Below, one piece after another: positions 6,843 to 14,237 of a stretch of 24,404 bases of DNA. Positions within the stretch are counted from its first letter, which is position 1. Each line of letters opens with the position of its first letter. The stretch is from Nitrosarchaeum sp. Lineage in GTDB: Archaea > Thermoproteota > Nitrososphaeria > Nitrososphaerales > Nitrosopumilaceae. The notes under the pieces were generated by a model, which did not search any database, was not told the DNA's origin, and was given only the letters and a program-made list of their open reading frames with translations. Location of the stretch: contig JACRND010000028.1 in NCBI GenBank assembly GCA_016234975.1, positions 1 through 24,404 on the forward strand, given 5' to 3'. Made by a program: the position numbers and the translations under genes.

Positions 6843-8009
6843 TTAGAATATAGGCAATCCAATTTTTCGGATACTATCTTTTGATCTACGTTTTGCCCGT
6901 TTAGATAAGGTTCTTAACAATTTTTCACTTAGATCTTCTAAAACTTCACTTAAATCAAATCCAATCGAATTATAAACTAGAGGAGTATGGTGGGGAGTTA
7001 TAATCATAATAGATACCTCATATTTTCCTTCTTTTTTATTTCCGGTTCTTTGCTGTTTTATTGAAACTCTAGCTTCATGTATTTCTGAATATACTTGTTG
7101 TAATCTTTTGAGGGTTTTTTCAAATTTTGAATTGATCAAAGCCGCATGTTCTTGATCTTCTGGCATGCCAACAATGTATAATGGAATTTGTGTTTCTAAT
7201 TTGGATGCAAGTAAACCAAGTATATCTCTAAAAGTAATAATGCCTTGGAGATTATCCTGTAGATTAACTAAACAACATGTGGTGTCTGCTTTAAGCATTG
7301 AGTTGATAACTTTATTTAAATCATCATTAGCTGAGCATTGAGGAATTCTAGTACTTCCTGTGTTACCAATTTTAAGTTCTAATGCATGTTCAGTCCTTGA
7401 AACCATAGATTTTGATCCTTGTTTTTCTGATGGCATGATTGATTGAAGTATATGATATGAAGTAAGAACCTGTTTAATTTTACCTTGGTTCAATACTGGT
7501 AGATGATCAATTCGTTTAGTAGTCATAATTCGTCTTGCATTACTAATGGATTCATCAGCAGGTACCGTGATTGGATTTTGAGTATAAATCAGATTGGCTT
7601 TAATCCATTTGTTATCCTTTGATGAAAGTAGTTTGATAATTTGTTTGGCTGTTACCACACCAATTATTTGGTTCTTGTCTACTACAGGTACTTCTCTTAT
7701 TCTATAATGAGTGATTATATTTGCTACTTTCTGAATAGAATCATTTTGGGTCACATGTGGTATTGGGTAAAGAAATGATTCGACTTTCATGTTATCTATA
7801 TTTTTGGCATTTAGCAGTACTCTAATGTTTGTAGAAAGTACATTTTTATCTTTAAGATAAAAAACATCATAAGAATTATTCTTAGTAATTTTACTGATTA
7901 CATGTGAAAGTGTATCTGTCGGTTCTATGGTAGTTGCTTTTGAAACTAGAGATTTTATTTTGGTAGATTGAATATCTCTCATGTGGGCATGAATTGTATC
8001 AGTAATCAT
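6843..8009 (-). CDS. Four-CBS-domain protein with C-terminal HPF/RaiA-like domain
   Basis: 388 residues. Four CBS motifs occur at about 15-70, 75-130, 140-195 and 210-270 (for example REVPVVDKNQIIGVVTAKQI and HLPVLNQGKIKQVLTSYHIL); paired CBS motifs usually bind AMP, ADP or ATP. Residues about 275-380 then run strand, helix, three strands, helix: PLYIVGMP, a helix around KTLKRLQQVYSEI, EARVSIKQQ, KYEVSIMIITP, VYNSIGFD and LSEVLEDLSEKLLRTLSKRA. That is the HPF/RaiA (S30AE) order, with a basic final helix. HPF proteins bind the small ribosomal subunit and silence it. I infer an energy-sensing ribosome-hibernation factor. It is first in an operon with PAC2 and Hsp20. Confidence 0.8.
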   Translation of the reverse strand: MITDTIHAHMRDIQSTKIKSLVSKATTIEPTDTLSHVISKITKNNSYDVFYLKDKNVLSTNIRVLLNAKNIDNMKVESFLYPIPHVTQNDSIQKVANIITHYRIREVPVVDKNQIIGVVTAKQIIKLLSSKDNKWIKANLIYTQNPITVPADESISNARRIMTTKRIDHLPVLNQGKIKQVLTSYHILQSIMPSEKQGSKSMVSRTEHALELKIGNTGSTRIPQCSANDDLNKVINSMLKADTTCCLVNLQDNLQGIITFRDILGLLASKLETQIPLYIVGMPEDQEHAALINSKFEKTLKRLQQVYSEIHEARVSIKQQRTGNKKEGKYEVSIMIITPHHTPLVYNSIGFDLSEVLEDLSEKLLRTLSKRAKRRSKDSIRKIGLPIF

Positions 8010-8104
8010 TTTGCTCTACTTATTGTAAAATCTCCCTAGTTTTAAATTAAAAGAAAACCCTAGATTTTCATGATTGATTTTCATGAATGATATTTGAGTT
8101 GATA

Positions 8105-8113
8105 TATTTAAAC
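8105..8113 (+). promoter_or_regulatory. TATA box for the four-CBS gene at 8136
   Basis: The box ATATTTAAAC is centred about 26-27 bases upstream of ATG 8136, which supports a leaderless transcript and argues against the in-frame TTG at 8127 as start. Confidence 0.6.
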
Positions 8114-8135
8114 AATAAAAATTAGTTTGGTATTA

Positions 8136-8999
8136 ATGTTGTTAAAAGATGCAGATCTTAATAAAATCATAATTAAGAGAACTATTACAATTAGTCCAAA
8201 TGCTAGCCTATTGGATGCTAGAGAGGTTTTACTTAGGCATAATTTAAAACGACTTGTAATAACAGATTCAAAAAAACATCCAGTCGGAATAATTACAGAA
8301 AAAGATATTGCAAAAACAATCTATGCGCTTGGAGATAAACCAATCAGATCTGTCAAAGTCTCCGGTTTTATGTCTAAAAAATTAATTACAATAAGGAAAA
8401 CGGATTCAATTTATGATTGTGCTAAATTAATGAAAAAAAATCGCGTAAGTTCTATAGTTGTATTAGGTAACAATGGTATCCTGGAAGGTTTAATTACAAA
8501 GACTGATCTTGCATCAATTTTTTTAACACATGCGACATCTTCTCTAAAGGTTTCAAAGATTATGACTAGAAATGTAATTACGGCTATGCCTGGGGATTCG
8601 TTATTGTATGTAGAAAGTTTGTTGATTCATAATAGAATTGCAAGGGTTGTTATTCAACGTAATAGGATACCTGTAGGAATTATCACTTACAGGGATTTTG
8701 TTCCAGCAAAATTACCTTATTGGTTAGCTCAATCAGCTGATCCAAAAGAAGTTGAAAATTATAAAATGAGAGGTAATCTTGATGAATTTCAAGTAAATCA
8801 AATGAATCACCTTCTTCATTTCAAAGCTGTTGATATAATGTCATCAAATCCAATCACAGTTGAATCTGATGAGGATGTAGGGGTAGCAGTATTATTAATG
8901 ATAAGAAATGGAATTAGTGGATTACCAGTTGTTAAAAAATCAAAACTAGTAGGAATTATTACCAAGACAGATATTGTAAATGCGATTGCAGAAGCCTAG
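8136..8999 (+). CDS. Four-CBS-domain protein (nucleotide sensor)
   Basis: 287 residues made of four CBS motifs arranged as two Bateman modules: about 10-65 (RLVITDSKKHPVGIITEKDI), 72-128 (SIVVLGNNGILEGLITKTDL), 133-190 (RVVIQRNRIPVGIITYRDF) and 230-285 (GLPVVKKSKLVGIITKTDI). No enzymatic, membrane or DNA-binding domain is visible, so it probably acts by binding adenosine nucleotides and a partner protein. ATG 8136 was chosen over TTG 8127 because of the TATA box position. It is divergent from the other four-CBS gene across about 130 bases and ends one base before the convergent USP gene. Confidence 0.85.
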   Translation: MLLKDADLNKIIIKRTITISPNASLLDAREVLLRHNLKRLVITDSKKHPVGIITEKDIAKTIYALGDKPIRSVKVSGFMSKKLITIRKTDSIYDCAKLMKKNRVSSIVVLGNNGILEGLITKTDLASIFLTHATSSLKVSKIMTRNVITAMPGDSLLYVESLLIHNRIARVVIQRNRIPVGIITYRDFVPAKLPYWLAQSADPKEVENYKMRGNLDEFQVNQMNHLLHFKAVDIMSSNPITVESDEDVGVAVLLMIRNGISGLPVVKKSKLVGIITKTDIVNAIAEA

Positions 9000-9000
9000 A

Positions 9001-9429
9001 TTATTTTATAATCAGAATAGAACAAGGGGAATTATTTGCCAATTTATTTGAAACACTGCCAAGGAAAAATCGTGTGGCTGATCCAAGACCTCTATTGCCA
9101 ACAATAATTAGATTATATTTTTCATTTTTTGCAAGTTTGATTATTTCATTTGCAATATTACCTTCTTTCATTATTATTTTTGAATCAATACCTTTGTCAT
9201 TAGCTATTTTTTTTCCTTTTATCAAAGCATTATTTCCAAATTTTCGTAAAATTTCAAGATATTCTTTTCTATCCAACAGATTAATTGGAAGAGATTTTTC
9301 AACAACATAAAGCAGTATTAAATTTGATTGATAATTTTTAGCCATATTACATGCGTGTAAAAGAGCTTTTTCTGAATATTCAGATCCATCAATGGGAACA
9401 AGTATTTTCATATAAAGTGATTTTCTCAT
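9001..9429 (-). CDS. Universal stress protein (UspA family)
   Basis: A 142-residue single-domain USP. It has the N-terminal strand ending in KILVPIDGSEYSEKAL and the ATP-binding signature G-x2-G-x9-G-S near the end (GNRGLGSATRFFLGSV), which is the form that binds ATP. USPs act as cytosolic nucleotide-dependent stress or metabolic switches. ATG 9429 is preferred over the in-frame ATG 9411 because a TATA-like TTAAATA is centred 26 bases upstream of it. It belongs to a cluster of four USP and four CBS genes in about 5.5 kb. Confidence 0.88.
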   Translation of the reverse strand: MRKSLYMKILVPIDGSEYSEKALLHACNMAKNYQSNLILLYVVEKSLPINLLDRKEYLEILRKFGNNALIKGKKIANDKGIDSKIIMKEGNIANEIIKLAKNEKYNLIIVGNRGLGSATRFFLGSVSNKLANNSPCSILIIK

Positions 9430-9451
9430 GAAAAATTACATTGTTTATTGA

Positions 9452-9458
9452 TATTTAA
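9452..9458 (-). promoter_or_regulatory. TATA box for the USP gene at 9429
   Basis: On the minus strand TTAAATA is centred about 26 bases upstream of ATG 9429, giving a leaderless start. The rest of the divergent gap 9430-9659 is AT-rich, with two AATTTGGTRTT words (9562-9572 and 9621-9631) and a second TTAAAT box at 9630-9635 that would serve the USP gene at 9660. Confidence 0.5.
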
Positions 9459-9659
9459 CTAGATTCTTGAAATTCATTTTGAAGTATTACTAAATACAAA
9501 TGTGAGAGTAAAGTATGTTATAGTATAGGCACAAAGTTATACAAAAAAGTTTTCTGAGATTAATTTGGTATTTGTTATTATATTGATTGTTATAGTTTGA
9601 TTATTATGATTGATAATCTTAATTTGGTGTTAAATCATAAAAGTATTGAATGATTGTAA

Positions 9660-10042
9660 ATGATTAGAAAAAACATAAAGAAAATCCTTGTTCCTATGGA
9701 TGGTTCCAAGAATTCCATGAGAGGGTTAGACGAAGCAATTTATCTTGCAAGACAATGTCATGCAACAATTACAGGTTTGTACCATATCAGATTCATCTTA
9801 CTAAATCAGCTAAAAAATTTATGGAATCTGCAAAGACCATATGTGCTCAGAAAGGAATTTTATTTAAATCCAAAATAGTTTTTGGAAGCCCAATTATAGA
9901 AATTGATGAAATGATCAAAAAAGGGTTTGATATTATCGTTATTGGATCCAGAGGTCAAAGTGGATTGAAAGAAATTTTCTTAGGTAGTGTTGCAAAAGCT
10001 ATAGTTCATAAATCAAAAATTCCAGTACTAGTCATAAAGTAG
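9660..10042 (+). pseudogene. Universal stress protein, frameshifted and chimeric
   Basis: USP family gene in two frames. From ATG 9660 the first frame encodes NIKKILVPMDGSKNSMRGLD and on to GLY; near 9781 the sequence shifts by the equivalent of one missing base. The other frame then continues PYQIHLTKSAKKFMESAK and ends with the ATP-binding block GSRGQSGLKEIFLGSV and IPVLVIK. Bases 9670-9781 are identical to the start of the USP gene at 11280-11702 in inverted orientation, while the rest has diverged, and the frameshift is exactly at the edge of identity. Loss of about seven bases (or 1 mod 3) there would explain it. As read, the protein stops after about 72 residues and lacks the nucleotide-binding half. 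A TTAAAT box at 9630 suggests it is still transcribed. Confidence 0.82.
9670..9781 (+). repeat. 112-bp perfect inverted repeat, left copy
   Basis: Identical base for base to the reverse complement of 11587-11698. The copy covers codons 4-41 of the frameshifted USP gene; flanking sequence on both sides, including the promoter, is unrelated or diverged. Confidence 0.93.
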
Positions 10043-10047
10043 TGATT

Positions 10048-10518
10048 ATGATGCTTTCAAAAATGCTAACTAGAATTCTTGTTCCATATGATGGTTCTAA
10101 ATATTCAGTAAGGGCACTAACTAGAGCTATGGAGCTTTCACATAATCTTGATTCAGAGATTTTCTTATTTTCTGTTGTTTATGTAGATTATATTTCACCG
10201 CCTGGAATGTTGGGATTAATCAGAACAAAATCTGAAAAAGAGGCTGTAAGAAAATGGACAAAGTCGGTTAGAGCTGACGCAGAAAAAATGTTAAAATTAG
10301 CTGTTAAGAGATGTGATGAAAAAGGAATTTCTGCGTCGTATAATATTACACAGGGTAATGCTGTAAATGAAATTTTGAGCTTTGCAAAAAGGAAAAGAAT
10401 TTCACTGATAGTAATTGGCAGTCATGGTTTACATGGAATTGGAAAATTAAAGACATTAGGAAGTGTAAGCAGAAGGATTTCTGAGCAAGCTAAATGTCCC
10501 GTATTATTAGTCAGATAA
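10048..10518 (+). CDS. Universal stress protein (UspA family)
   Basis: About 156 residues. It starts after MLSKMLTRILVPYDGSKYSV, has an insertion between the first helix and the third strand (PPGMLGLIRTKSEKEAVRKW) longer than in the neighbouring USPs, and ends with the ATP-binding signature GSHGLHGIGKLKTLGSVSRR and CPVLLVR. The G-x2-G spacing is kept, but the segment before GS is extended by one residue. Candidate starts are GTG 10042 (overlapping the upstream stop by one base), ATG 10048, ATG 10051 and ATG 10063; ATG 10048 was chosen as the first ATG. It follows directly on the frameshifted USP gene and is probably cotranscribed with it. Confidence 0.87.
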   Translation: MMLSKMLTRILVPYDGSKYSVRALTRAMELSHNLDSEIFLFSVVYVDYISPPGMLGLIRTKSEKEAVRKWTKSVRADAEKMLKLAVKRCDEKGISASYNITQGNAVNEILSFAKRKRISLIVIGSHGLHGIGKLKTLGSVSRRISEQAKCPVLLVR

Positions 10519-10521
10519 GTT

Positions 10522-10752
10522 TTAGACTAATTCACCTAGAAAATGAACAACTTTGTTTACAACAATTACTGTTCTATCTTTAGGAACATGAAATAGTTTT
10601 TCTGAATTATCAGATGATTGAATTATTAACTTGGAATATGGATCCTTGAGAGATTTATATAAAATTCCATTATCGCCTATTGATTGAGACCAATGTGTAC
10701 CTTGTAAAAATGAGATTGTTTAAAATTTAATGACGTGATAAGAAAAAACCAT
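10522..10752 (-). pseudogene. Small conserved-looking ORF interrupted by TAA at codon 11
   Basis: From ATG 10752 the frame reads MVFSYHVIKF, a TAA at 10720-10722, then about 65 further codons without a stop (SFLQGTHWSQSIGDNG, KDPYSKLIIQSSDN, FHVPKDRTVIVVNKVVHFLG) to TAA 10522-10524. No ATG, GTG or TTG occurs in frame after the internal stop, so the long part cannot start by itself. A single CAA-to-TAA change would explain it. The family is not recognised. It lies 11 bases downstream of the CBS gene at 10764-11201 on the same strand and probably belongs to its transcript. Confidence 0.5.
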
Positions 10753-10763
10753 AATATAATTCA

Positions 10764-11201
10764 CTACTCTTTTTGCATTCTAGTAATTATCTGATCACAA
10801 ATCCTTCTCATTTCAGAATCAGAACCAATACTACAAATCTTTACTAAGTCTGTAGTTGTTACTATTCCAATAATTTGATTATCTTTTTTGACAGGTAGTT
10901 TGTGAATGTTATTTATTTTCATAATTTGTGCAGCTTCCCAAACTGTTTCGTTTGGATCTATTTCAATTAATGGTGAGGACATTACTTCTTCTAATGAAGC
11001 AGTAAGTGGTTTTTCTTTAGCAGTTATTCGTTTAACAAAATCTCTTTCTGTCAATATACCTATTGGTAATTGATTTTTAGTTACAATAATGCAACCAATA
11101 TTTTTTTTGTCCATCAATTTAGCAGCATCCCTAATTGAAGTGGATGCATCTAATGTGGCCAAATCACTAATCATTACGTCTTTTACGAATGTATGTGCCA
11201 T
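10764..11201 (-). CDS. Two-CBS-domain protein
   Basis: 145 residues forming one Bateman module. CBS1 is at about 8-62 (NIGCIIVTKNQLPIGILTER) and CBS2 at about 70-125 (NIHKLPVKKDNQIIGIVTTT), followed by a short helical tail (DSEMRRICDQIITRMQ). There is no attached output domain, so it most likely binds an adenosine nucleotide and acts on a partner. It is paralogous to the CBS protein at 11819-12280, sharing the SSPLIEIDPNETVW / STPLIAISPDESVW block. A TTTATTA box about 27 bases before ATG 11201 supports a leaderless start. Confidence 0.87.
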   Translation of the reverse strand: MAHTFVKDVMISDLATLDASTSIRDAAKLMDKKNIGCIIVTKNQLPIGILTERDFVKRITAKEKPLTASLEEVMSSPLIEIDPNETVWEAAQIMKINNIHKLPVKKDNQIIGIVTTTDLVKICSIGSDSEMRRICDQIITRMQKE

Positions 11202-11279
11202 GTAATTATCAAAGATTTTCTTCTAATAAATAAGATCCTTATTTTCATACAAAGAAATTATTCGGTGTGAAAAAATTAG

Positions 11280-11702
11280 TTATTTTACTATTAAAACAGG
11301 AATTTTTGATTTATGTAAAACATAATTTGAAGTACTTCCAAGAAAAGTCTCTTTAATAGAACCCATTCCTCTTGAGCCTATCACAATAATATCATATGAT
11401 TTGTTATTTGCATAGTTTATGATTTTTGGACCTTCATCACCATAAGTTATGTCATCATAGAAGAGAATACCATTTTGTGCAGCACGTGTTTTTGCTTTTG
11501 ACATGAATTTGGAGGCATTATTAAGTAGATATTTTTCAAGATAGGAAATTTGTGAATCTGTTACAGGTTTGGTTATTGGAATTACATACAAACCTGTAAT
11601 TGTTGCATGACATTGTCTTGCAAGATAAATTGCTTCGTCTAACCCTCTCATGGAATTCTTGGAACCATCCATAGGAACAAGGATTTTCTTTATGTTTTGC
11701 AT
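11280..11702 (-). CDS. Universal stress protein (UspA family), intact donor/partner of the 9660 copy
   Basis: A complete 140-residue USP: NIKKILVPMDGSKNSMRGLD at the start, then GLYVIPITKP, a helix KYLLNNASKFMSKAKTRAAQ, the strand YDIIVIGSRGMGS and the ATP-binding end IKETFLGSTSNYVL, IPVLIVK. Codons 2-40 are identical at DNA level to the broken USP gene at 9660-10042, in inverted orientation, while the downstream halves differ clearly. A TTAAAT box about 26 bases upstream of ATG 11702 gives a leaderless start. It is flanked by two CBS-domain genes. Confidence 0.9.
   Translation of the reverse strand: MQNIKKILVPMDGSKNSMRGLDEAIYLARQCHATITGLYVIPITKPVTDSQISYLEKYLLNNASKFMSKAKTRAAQNGILFYDDITYGDEGPKIINYANNKSYDIIVIGSRGMGSIKETFLGSTSNYVLHKSKIPVLIVK
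11587..11698 (-). repeat. 112-bp perfect inverted repeat, right copy
   Basis: Reverse complement identical to 9670-9781. The arms are separated by 1805 bases that hold the rest of the broken USP, a further USP, the interrupted small ORF and a CBS gene. Confidence 0.93.
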
Positions 11703-11818
11703 AATTAACTCATAAAAGAACTGAATTTAAGATATACTACAACATTCTCGGATTTGATTTTCAACAATGAGATTATGCAAAGCCACTAATATACAGAAAA
11801 TTTAATGTTTGTTTGAAA

Positions 11819-12280
11819 ATGACAGATGCGACTAAAATTACAGTTAGAGACATTATGACAAAATCAGTAATTGCGGTAGATTCATCAATTACTGCAAATG
11901 AAGCAGCAAAAATGATGGAAGATGTAAAAGTTGGTGCAGTTATAGTAATGGAAAAAAATATGCCTATGGGAATAATTACTGATAGGGATTTTGCAGTAAA
12001 GATTGTAGCTCATGCTTATCAAATTACGACTCCAGTAAAGCAGATTATGTCAACTCCTCTAATTGCAATTAGTCCAGATGAATCAGTATGGATGGTTGCT
12101 GATCTAATGTATACTAGAGGTATTCGAAAATTACCAGTTATAGAAGATGATCAGGTAATAGGAATTGTTACTGCCACTGATCTTGTAAATCAACTTGCTA
12201 TATCAACAGATGAAGATATTAGAAAAATGTATCATGAATCAGTGATTAGAGTATACAAACAATACAGTCCCTATAGTTAA
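11819..12280 (+). CDS. Two-CBS-domain protein
   Basis: 153 residues from ATG 11819 (a TTG six bases upstream is also in frame but less likely). CBS1 at about 8-63 (VGAVIVMEKNMPMGIITDRD) and CBS2 at about 72-128 (IRKLPVIEDDQVIGIVTATD) form one Bateman module; the tail is a short helix ending YKQYSPYS. This is the usual small stand-alone CBS-pair protein that binds adenosine nucleotides. It is the closest paralogue in the window of the 10764-11201 product. Its stop directly abuts the convergent crcB gene. Confidence 0.88.
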   Translation: MTDATKITVRDIMTKSVIAVDSSITANEAAKMMEDVKVGAVIVMEKNMPMGIITDRDFAVKIVAHAYQITTPVKQIMSTPLIAISPDESVWMVADLMYTRGIRKLPVIEDDQVIGIVTATDLVNQLAISTDEDIRKMYHESVIRVYKQYSPYS

Positions 12281-12661
12281 TTAATTATTTATCATAGCAG
12301 TCATTAATGATTTTCCACCAATTAATGCGCTAATAGATAGTCCTATGTTTGTTATGATATTAACAACTAAAGTACCATAACGGTGATTATCTAAGAGATT
12401 GCTAGAGTCAAGCGCAAATGATGACATTGTAGTGAGTGAACCACAAAAACCAATTGCGGTCAAGAGAGAATATCTTCCATCAAGATTCCATTGTTCCGAT
12501 AGAATGACAAACATTCCTAGGATAAATGCTCCAAGAATATTAACAATCAAGACATTGAGAGGTAAAGTATTGAATAATAATGGAGATTCTGTGATTTTAT
12601 ATCTTAGAAAAGCTCCAAGTACAGATCCTACTGCTAAAAATACAAATTCCAAACCTTTCAT
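12281..12661 (-). CDS. crcB: Fluoride channel CrcB/Fluc
   Basis: A 126-residue membrane protein with four hydrophobic segments. Fluc channels are dual-topology dimers that let fluoride leave the cytoplasm. Family marks seen: GSVLGAFLRYKI at residues 12-23, PLNVLIVNILGAFILGMF with the conserved Asn of the VN-x2-G motif, and GFCGSLTTMSSFALD, which carries the phenylalanine and Na+-site segment. There is one copy, so a homodimer is expected. A Shine-Dalgarno-like AGAGG lies 7-8 bases before ATG. I saw no fluoride-riboswitch-like fold upstream. Confidence 0.93.
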   Translation of the reverse strand: MKGLEFVFLAVGSVLGAFLRYKITESPLLFNTLPLNVLIVNILGAFILGMFVILSEQWNLDGRYSLLTAIGFCGSLTTMSSFALDSSNLLDNHRYGTLVVNIITNIGLSISALIGGKSLMTAMINN

Positions 12662-12801
12662 TGTTTGCCTCTAATTTTTTGCGTTATTAGATATTACCAA
12701 TACCATTTAGCATGATTTTTATTCAAATTGAGGCTAATGTTATATCTATTCTAAACATCAAGCTTATGATTTTTATAGGTTCAATAGTTTTTACATAATG
12801 A

Positions 12802-12996
12802 ATGACGCTTAAACTACGATGTCAAGATTATGGATTTGAGTGCGACTTTGTTTTAGAAGGAGAAAAGAATATCGCTCTACTTGAAAAACTAAGAGAGCAT
12901 TTTGAAGAAGAGCATGGAATTGATTATACGCGCGAGGTAATTACTCAGATGATTATTAATCGTGGTCACTCTTTAGAGTCTATTCGAAAAGAATAG
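12802..12996 (+). CDS. DUF1059 family small protein
   Basis: 64 residues: MTLKLRCQDYGFECDFVLEG followed by an acidic helix (LEKLREHFEEEHGIDY) and a second helix. The C-x6-C pair and the H-x4-HG pattern fit the DUF1059 family of small, possibly metal-binding proteins. The function is not known. Another ATG at 12798 is out of frame and stops at once. Downstream, T-rich runs (TATTTTTAATTTTATTT) at about 13009-13025 are a plausible archaeal terminator. Confidence 0.75.
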   Translation: MTLKLRCQDYGFECDFVLEGEKNIALLEKLREHFEEEHGIDYTREVITQMIINRGHSLESIRKE

Positions 12997-13058
12997 TTGC
13001 TTTCTCGTATTTTTAATTTTATTTAACAAATTTTATTTTTAACATTTATTACAATGTG

Positions 13059-13079
13059 ATTTCTATATCAAATAGAAAT
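13059..13079. repeat. 8-bp inverted repeat upstream of the second TFB gene
   Basis: ATTTCTAT and ATAGAAAT are separated by ATCAA. It lies in the 191-base gap before the TFB gene, about 110 bases from its start, and could be an operator or the hairpin end of the DUF1059 transcript. The gap shows no other gene. Confidence 0.35.
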
Positions 13080-13187
13080 TACTCTTAACAAAATTGGAGG
13101 AATTTTTTGTAATCAAAGTTAGGTTTTAGTTAGAAAATTACCTGTTTCAATCTGTTTTTATTGTATTAATGATAATACTGGTCAGTA

Positions 13188-14108
13188 GTGTTAGAAAATT
13201 ATTCAAATGATTATGATGTAAAGTGTCAACTAGATACTTGCAAAACCTATCCCATAATAACAGATTCTGAAAGAGGAGAAATGTTTTGTGGTGGATGTGG
13301 TCTTGTTCTAGTGCAAAACATATCGGATACTTCACATGAAAGTAACGGTTACAGCCAAGAAGATTTCATGAAATTGGCAAGAACGGGTCCTGCAACATCA
13401 TTAACAATGCATGATAGAGGATTATCAACTGTAATTGGTGCAGATAAAGATTCTTCAGGTAATGCTTTATCAAGTAAAACAAAATATGAATTTAATAGAC
13501 TTCGTACATGGGATCAGAGAAGTAAATCGAGATCAACTGTAACGTTAAGCAAAGCTTTTACTTTATTGAATGGGATAAAAACAAAATTAGGAATACCTGA
13601 TAATGTAGTTGAAAATGCAGCCTACATTTACAGAAAAACGGTTAGTGCAAAACTTACAAGGGGTAGAACTATGGCTTCGTTGGTTTCTGCATCCTTGTAT
13701 GCTGCATGTAGAGAGAATAACATACCTAGAACGTTAGATGATATTGCCAATGCGGGAAACATTGAAAGAAGAATTCTATCTAGGGATTTGAGAACAATTA
13801 TCAAAAAACTTGGATTAAAGCTAAATCAATACGATATTTCGTCATTTATTTCCAAGATTTCAAATAATATGAATTTGAAAGAAAAGACAAAACGAGATGC
13901 GTTTGATATTCTAAAACGTTGTGAATCGGAAGAAATAACTGCAGGAAAACATCCTGTAGCACAAGCAGCTGCTTCTTTGTATATTGCATGTATAATTAAT
14001 GGAGAAAAAATAAGTCAAAAGAAGTTTTCAAAGGAATCTGGAGTGAGTGACGTTACCATAAGAAATAGAGTGGTATTAATTAAAAAAACACTCAAAATTA
14101 CAGAATAA
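13188..14108 (+). CDS. tfb: Divergent second TFB transcription factor
   Basis: 306 residues from GTG 13188, the only start available after an in-frame TAA at 13173. The zinc ribbon is altered: C13-x4-C18 then C34-x2-C37, where canonical TFB has C-x2-C twice. The B-finger keeps TSLTMHDRGLSTVI but has lost the GPEWR motif, reading SHESNGYSQEDFMKL instead. Two cyclin folds follow, at about 105-200 (ASLVSASLYAACRENNIPRT) and 205-300 (HPVAQAAASLYIACIINGEK), the second ending in a helix-turn-helix-like SGVSDVTIRNRVVLIKK. It should bind TBP-TATA complexes but may position polymerase differently. An AT-rich element at 13154-13164 is at TATA distance. Confidence 0.92.
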   Translation: MLENYSNDYDVKCQLDTCKTYPIITDSERGEMFCGGCGLVLVQNISDTSHESNGYSQEDFMKLARTGPATSLTMHDRGLSTVIGADKDSSGNALSSKTKYEFNRLRTWDQRSKSRSTVTLSKAFTLLNGIKTKLGIPDNVVENAAYIYRKTVSAKLTRGRTMASLVSASLYAACRENNIPRTLDDIANAGNIERRILSRDLRTIIKKLGLKLNQYDISSFISKISNNMNLKEKTKRDAFDILKRCESEEITAGKHPVAQAAASLYIACIINGEKISQKKFSKESGVSDVTIRNRVVLIKKTLKITE

Positions 14109-14112
14109 TAAA

Positions 14113-14226
14113 ATGAGTGTAAAATTAATTCATTGTGAATGTGGAATATGTAATCATGGTATTGATTTAGAATGTATTAAAAAAGAATGTCAGTGTTGTT
14201 TTAATTTTCATATTCGATCAGGTTAA
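14113..14226 (+). CDS. Tiny cysteine-rich, putative zinc-binding protein (37 aa)
   Basis: ATG 14113 lies four bases after the TFB stop and opens 37 codons ending in TAA 14224-14226. It has seven Cys: C8-x-C10-x2-C13, C21, C26, C28 and C29, with His at 7, 15 and 33. The dense Cys/His pattern supports a real metal-binding mini-protein despite its size. The spacing suggests cotranscription with TFB. It resembles the 40-residue protein at 1947-2069 in type, not in clear sequence. Confidence 0.6.
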   Translation: MSVKLIHCECGICNHGIDLECIKKECQCCFNFHIRSG

Positions 14227-14237
14227 TAGATCAATAT

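Noticed and set aside
12399..12674. Plus-strand open frame of 91 codons
   Set aside because: Antisense to crcB, which has all Fluc motifs.
13147..13335. Minus-strand open frame of 62 codons overlapping the second TFB start
   Set aside because: It overlaps the zinc ribbon coding region, has no recognisable motif and no promoter.
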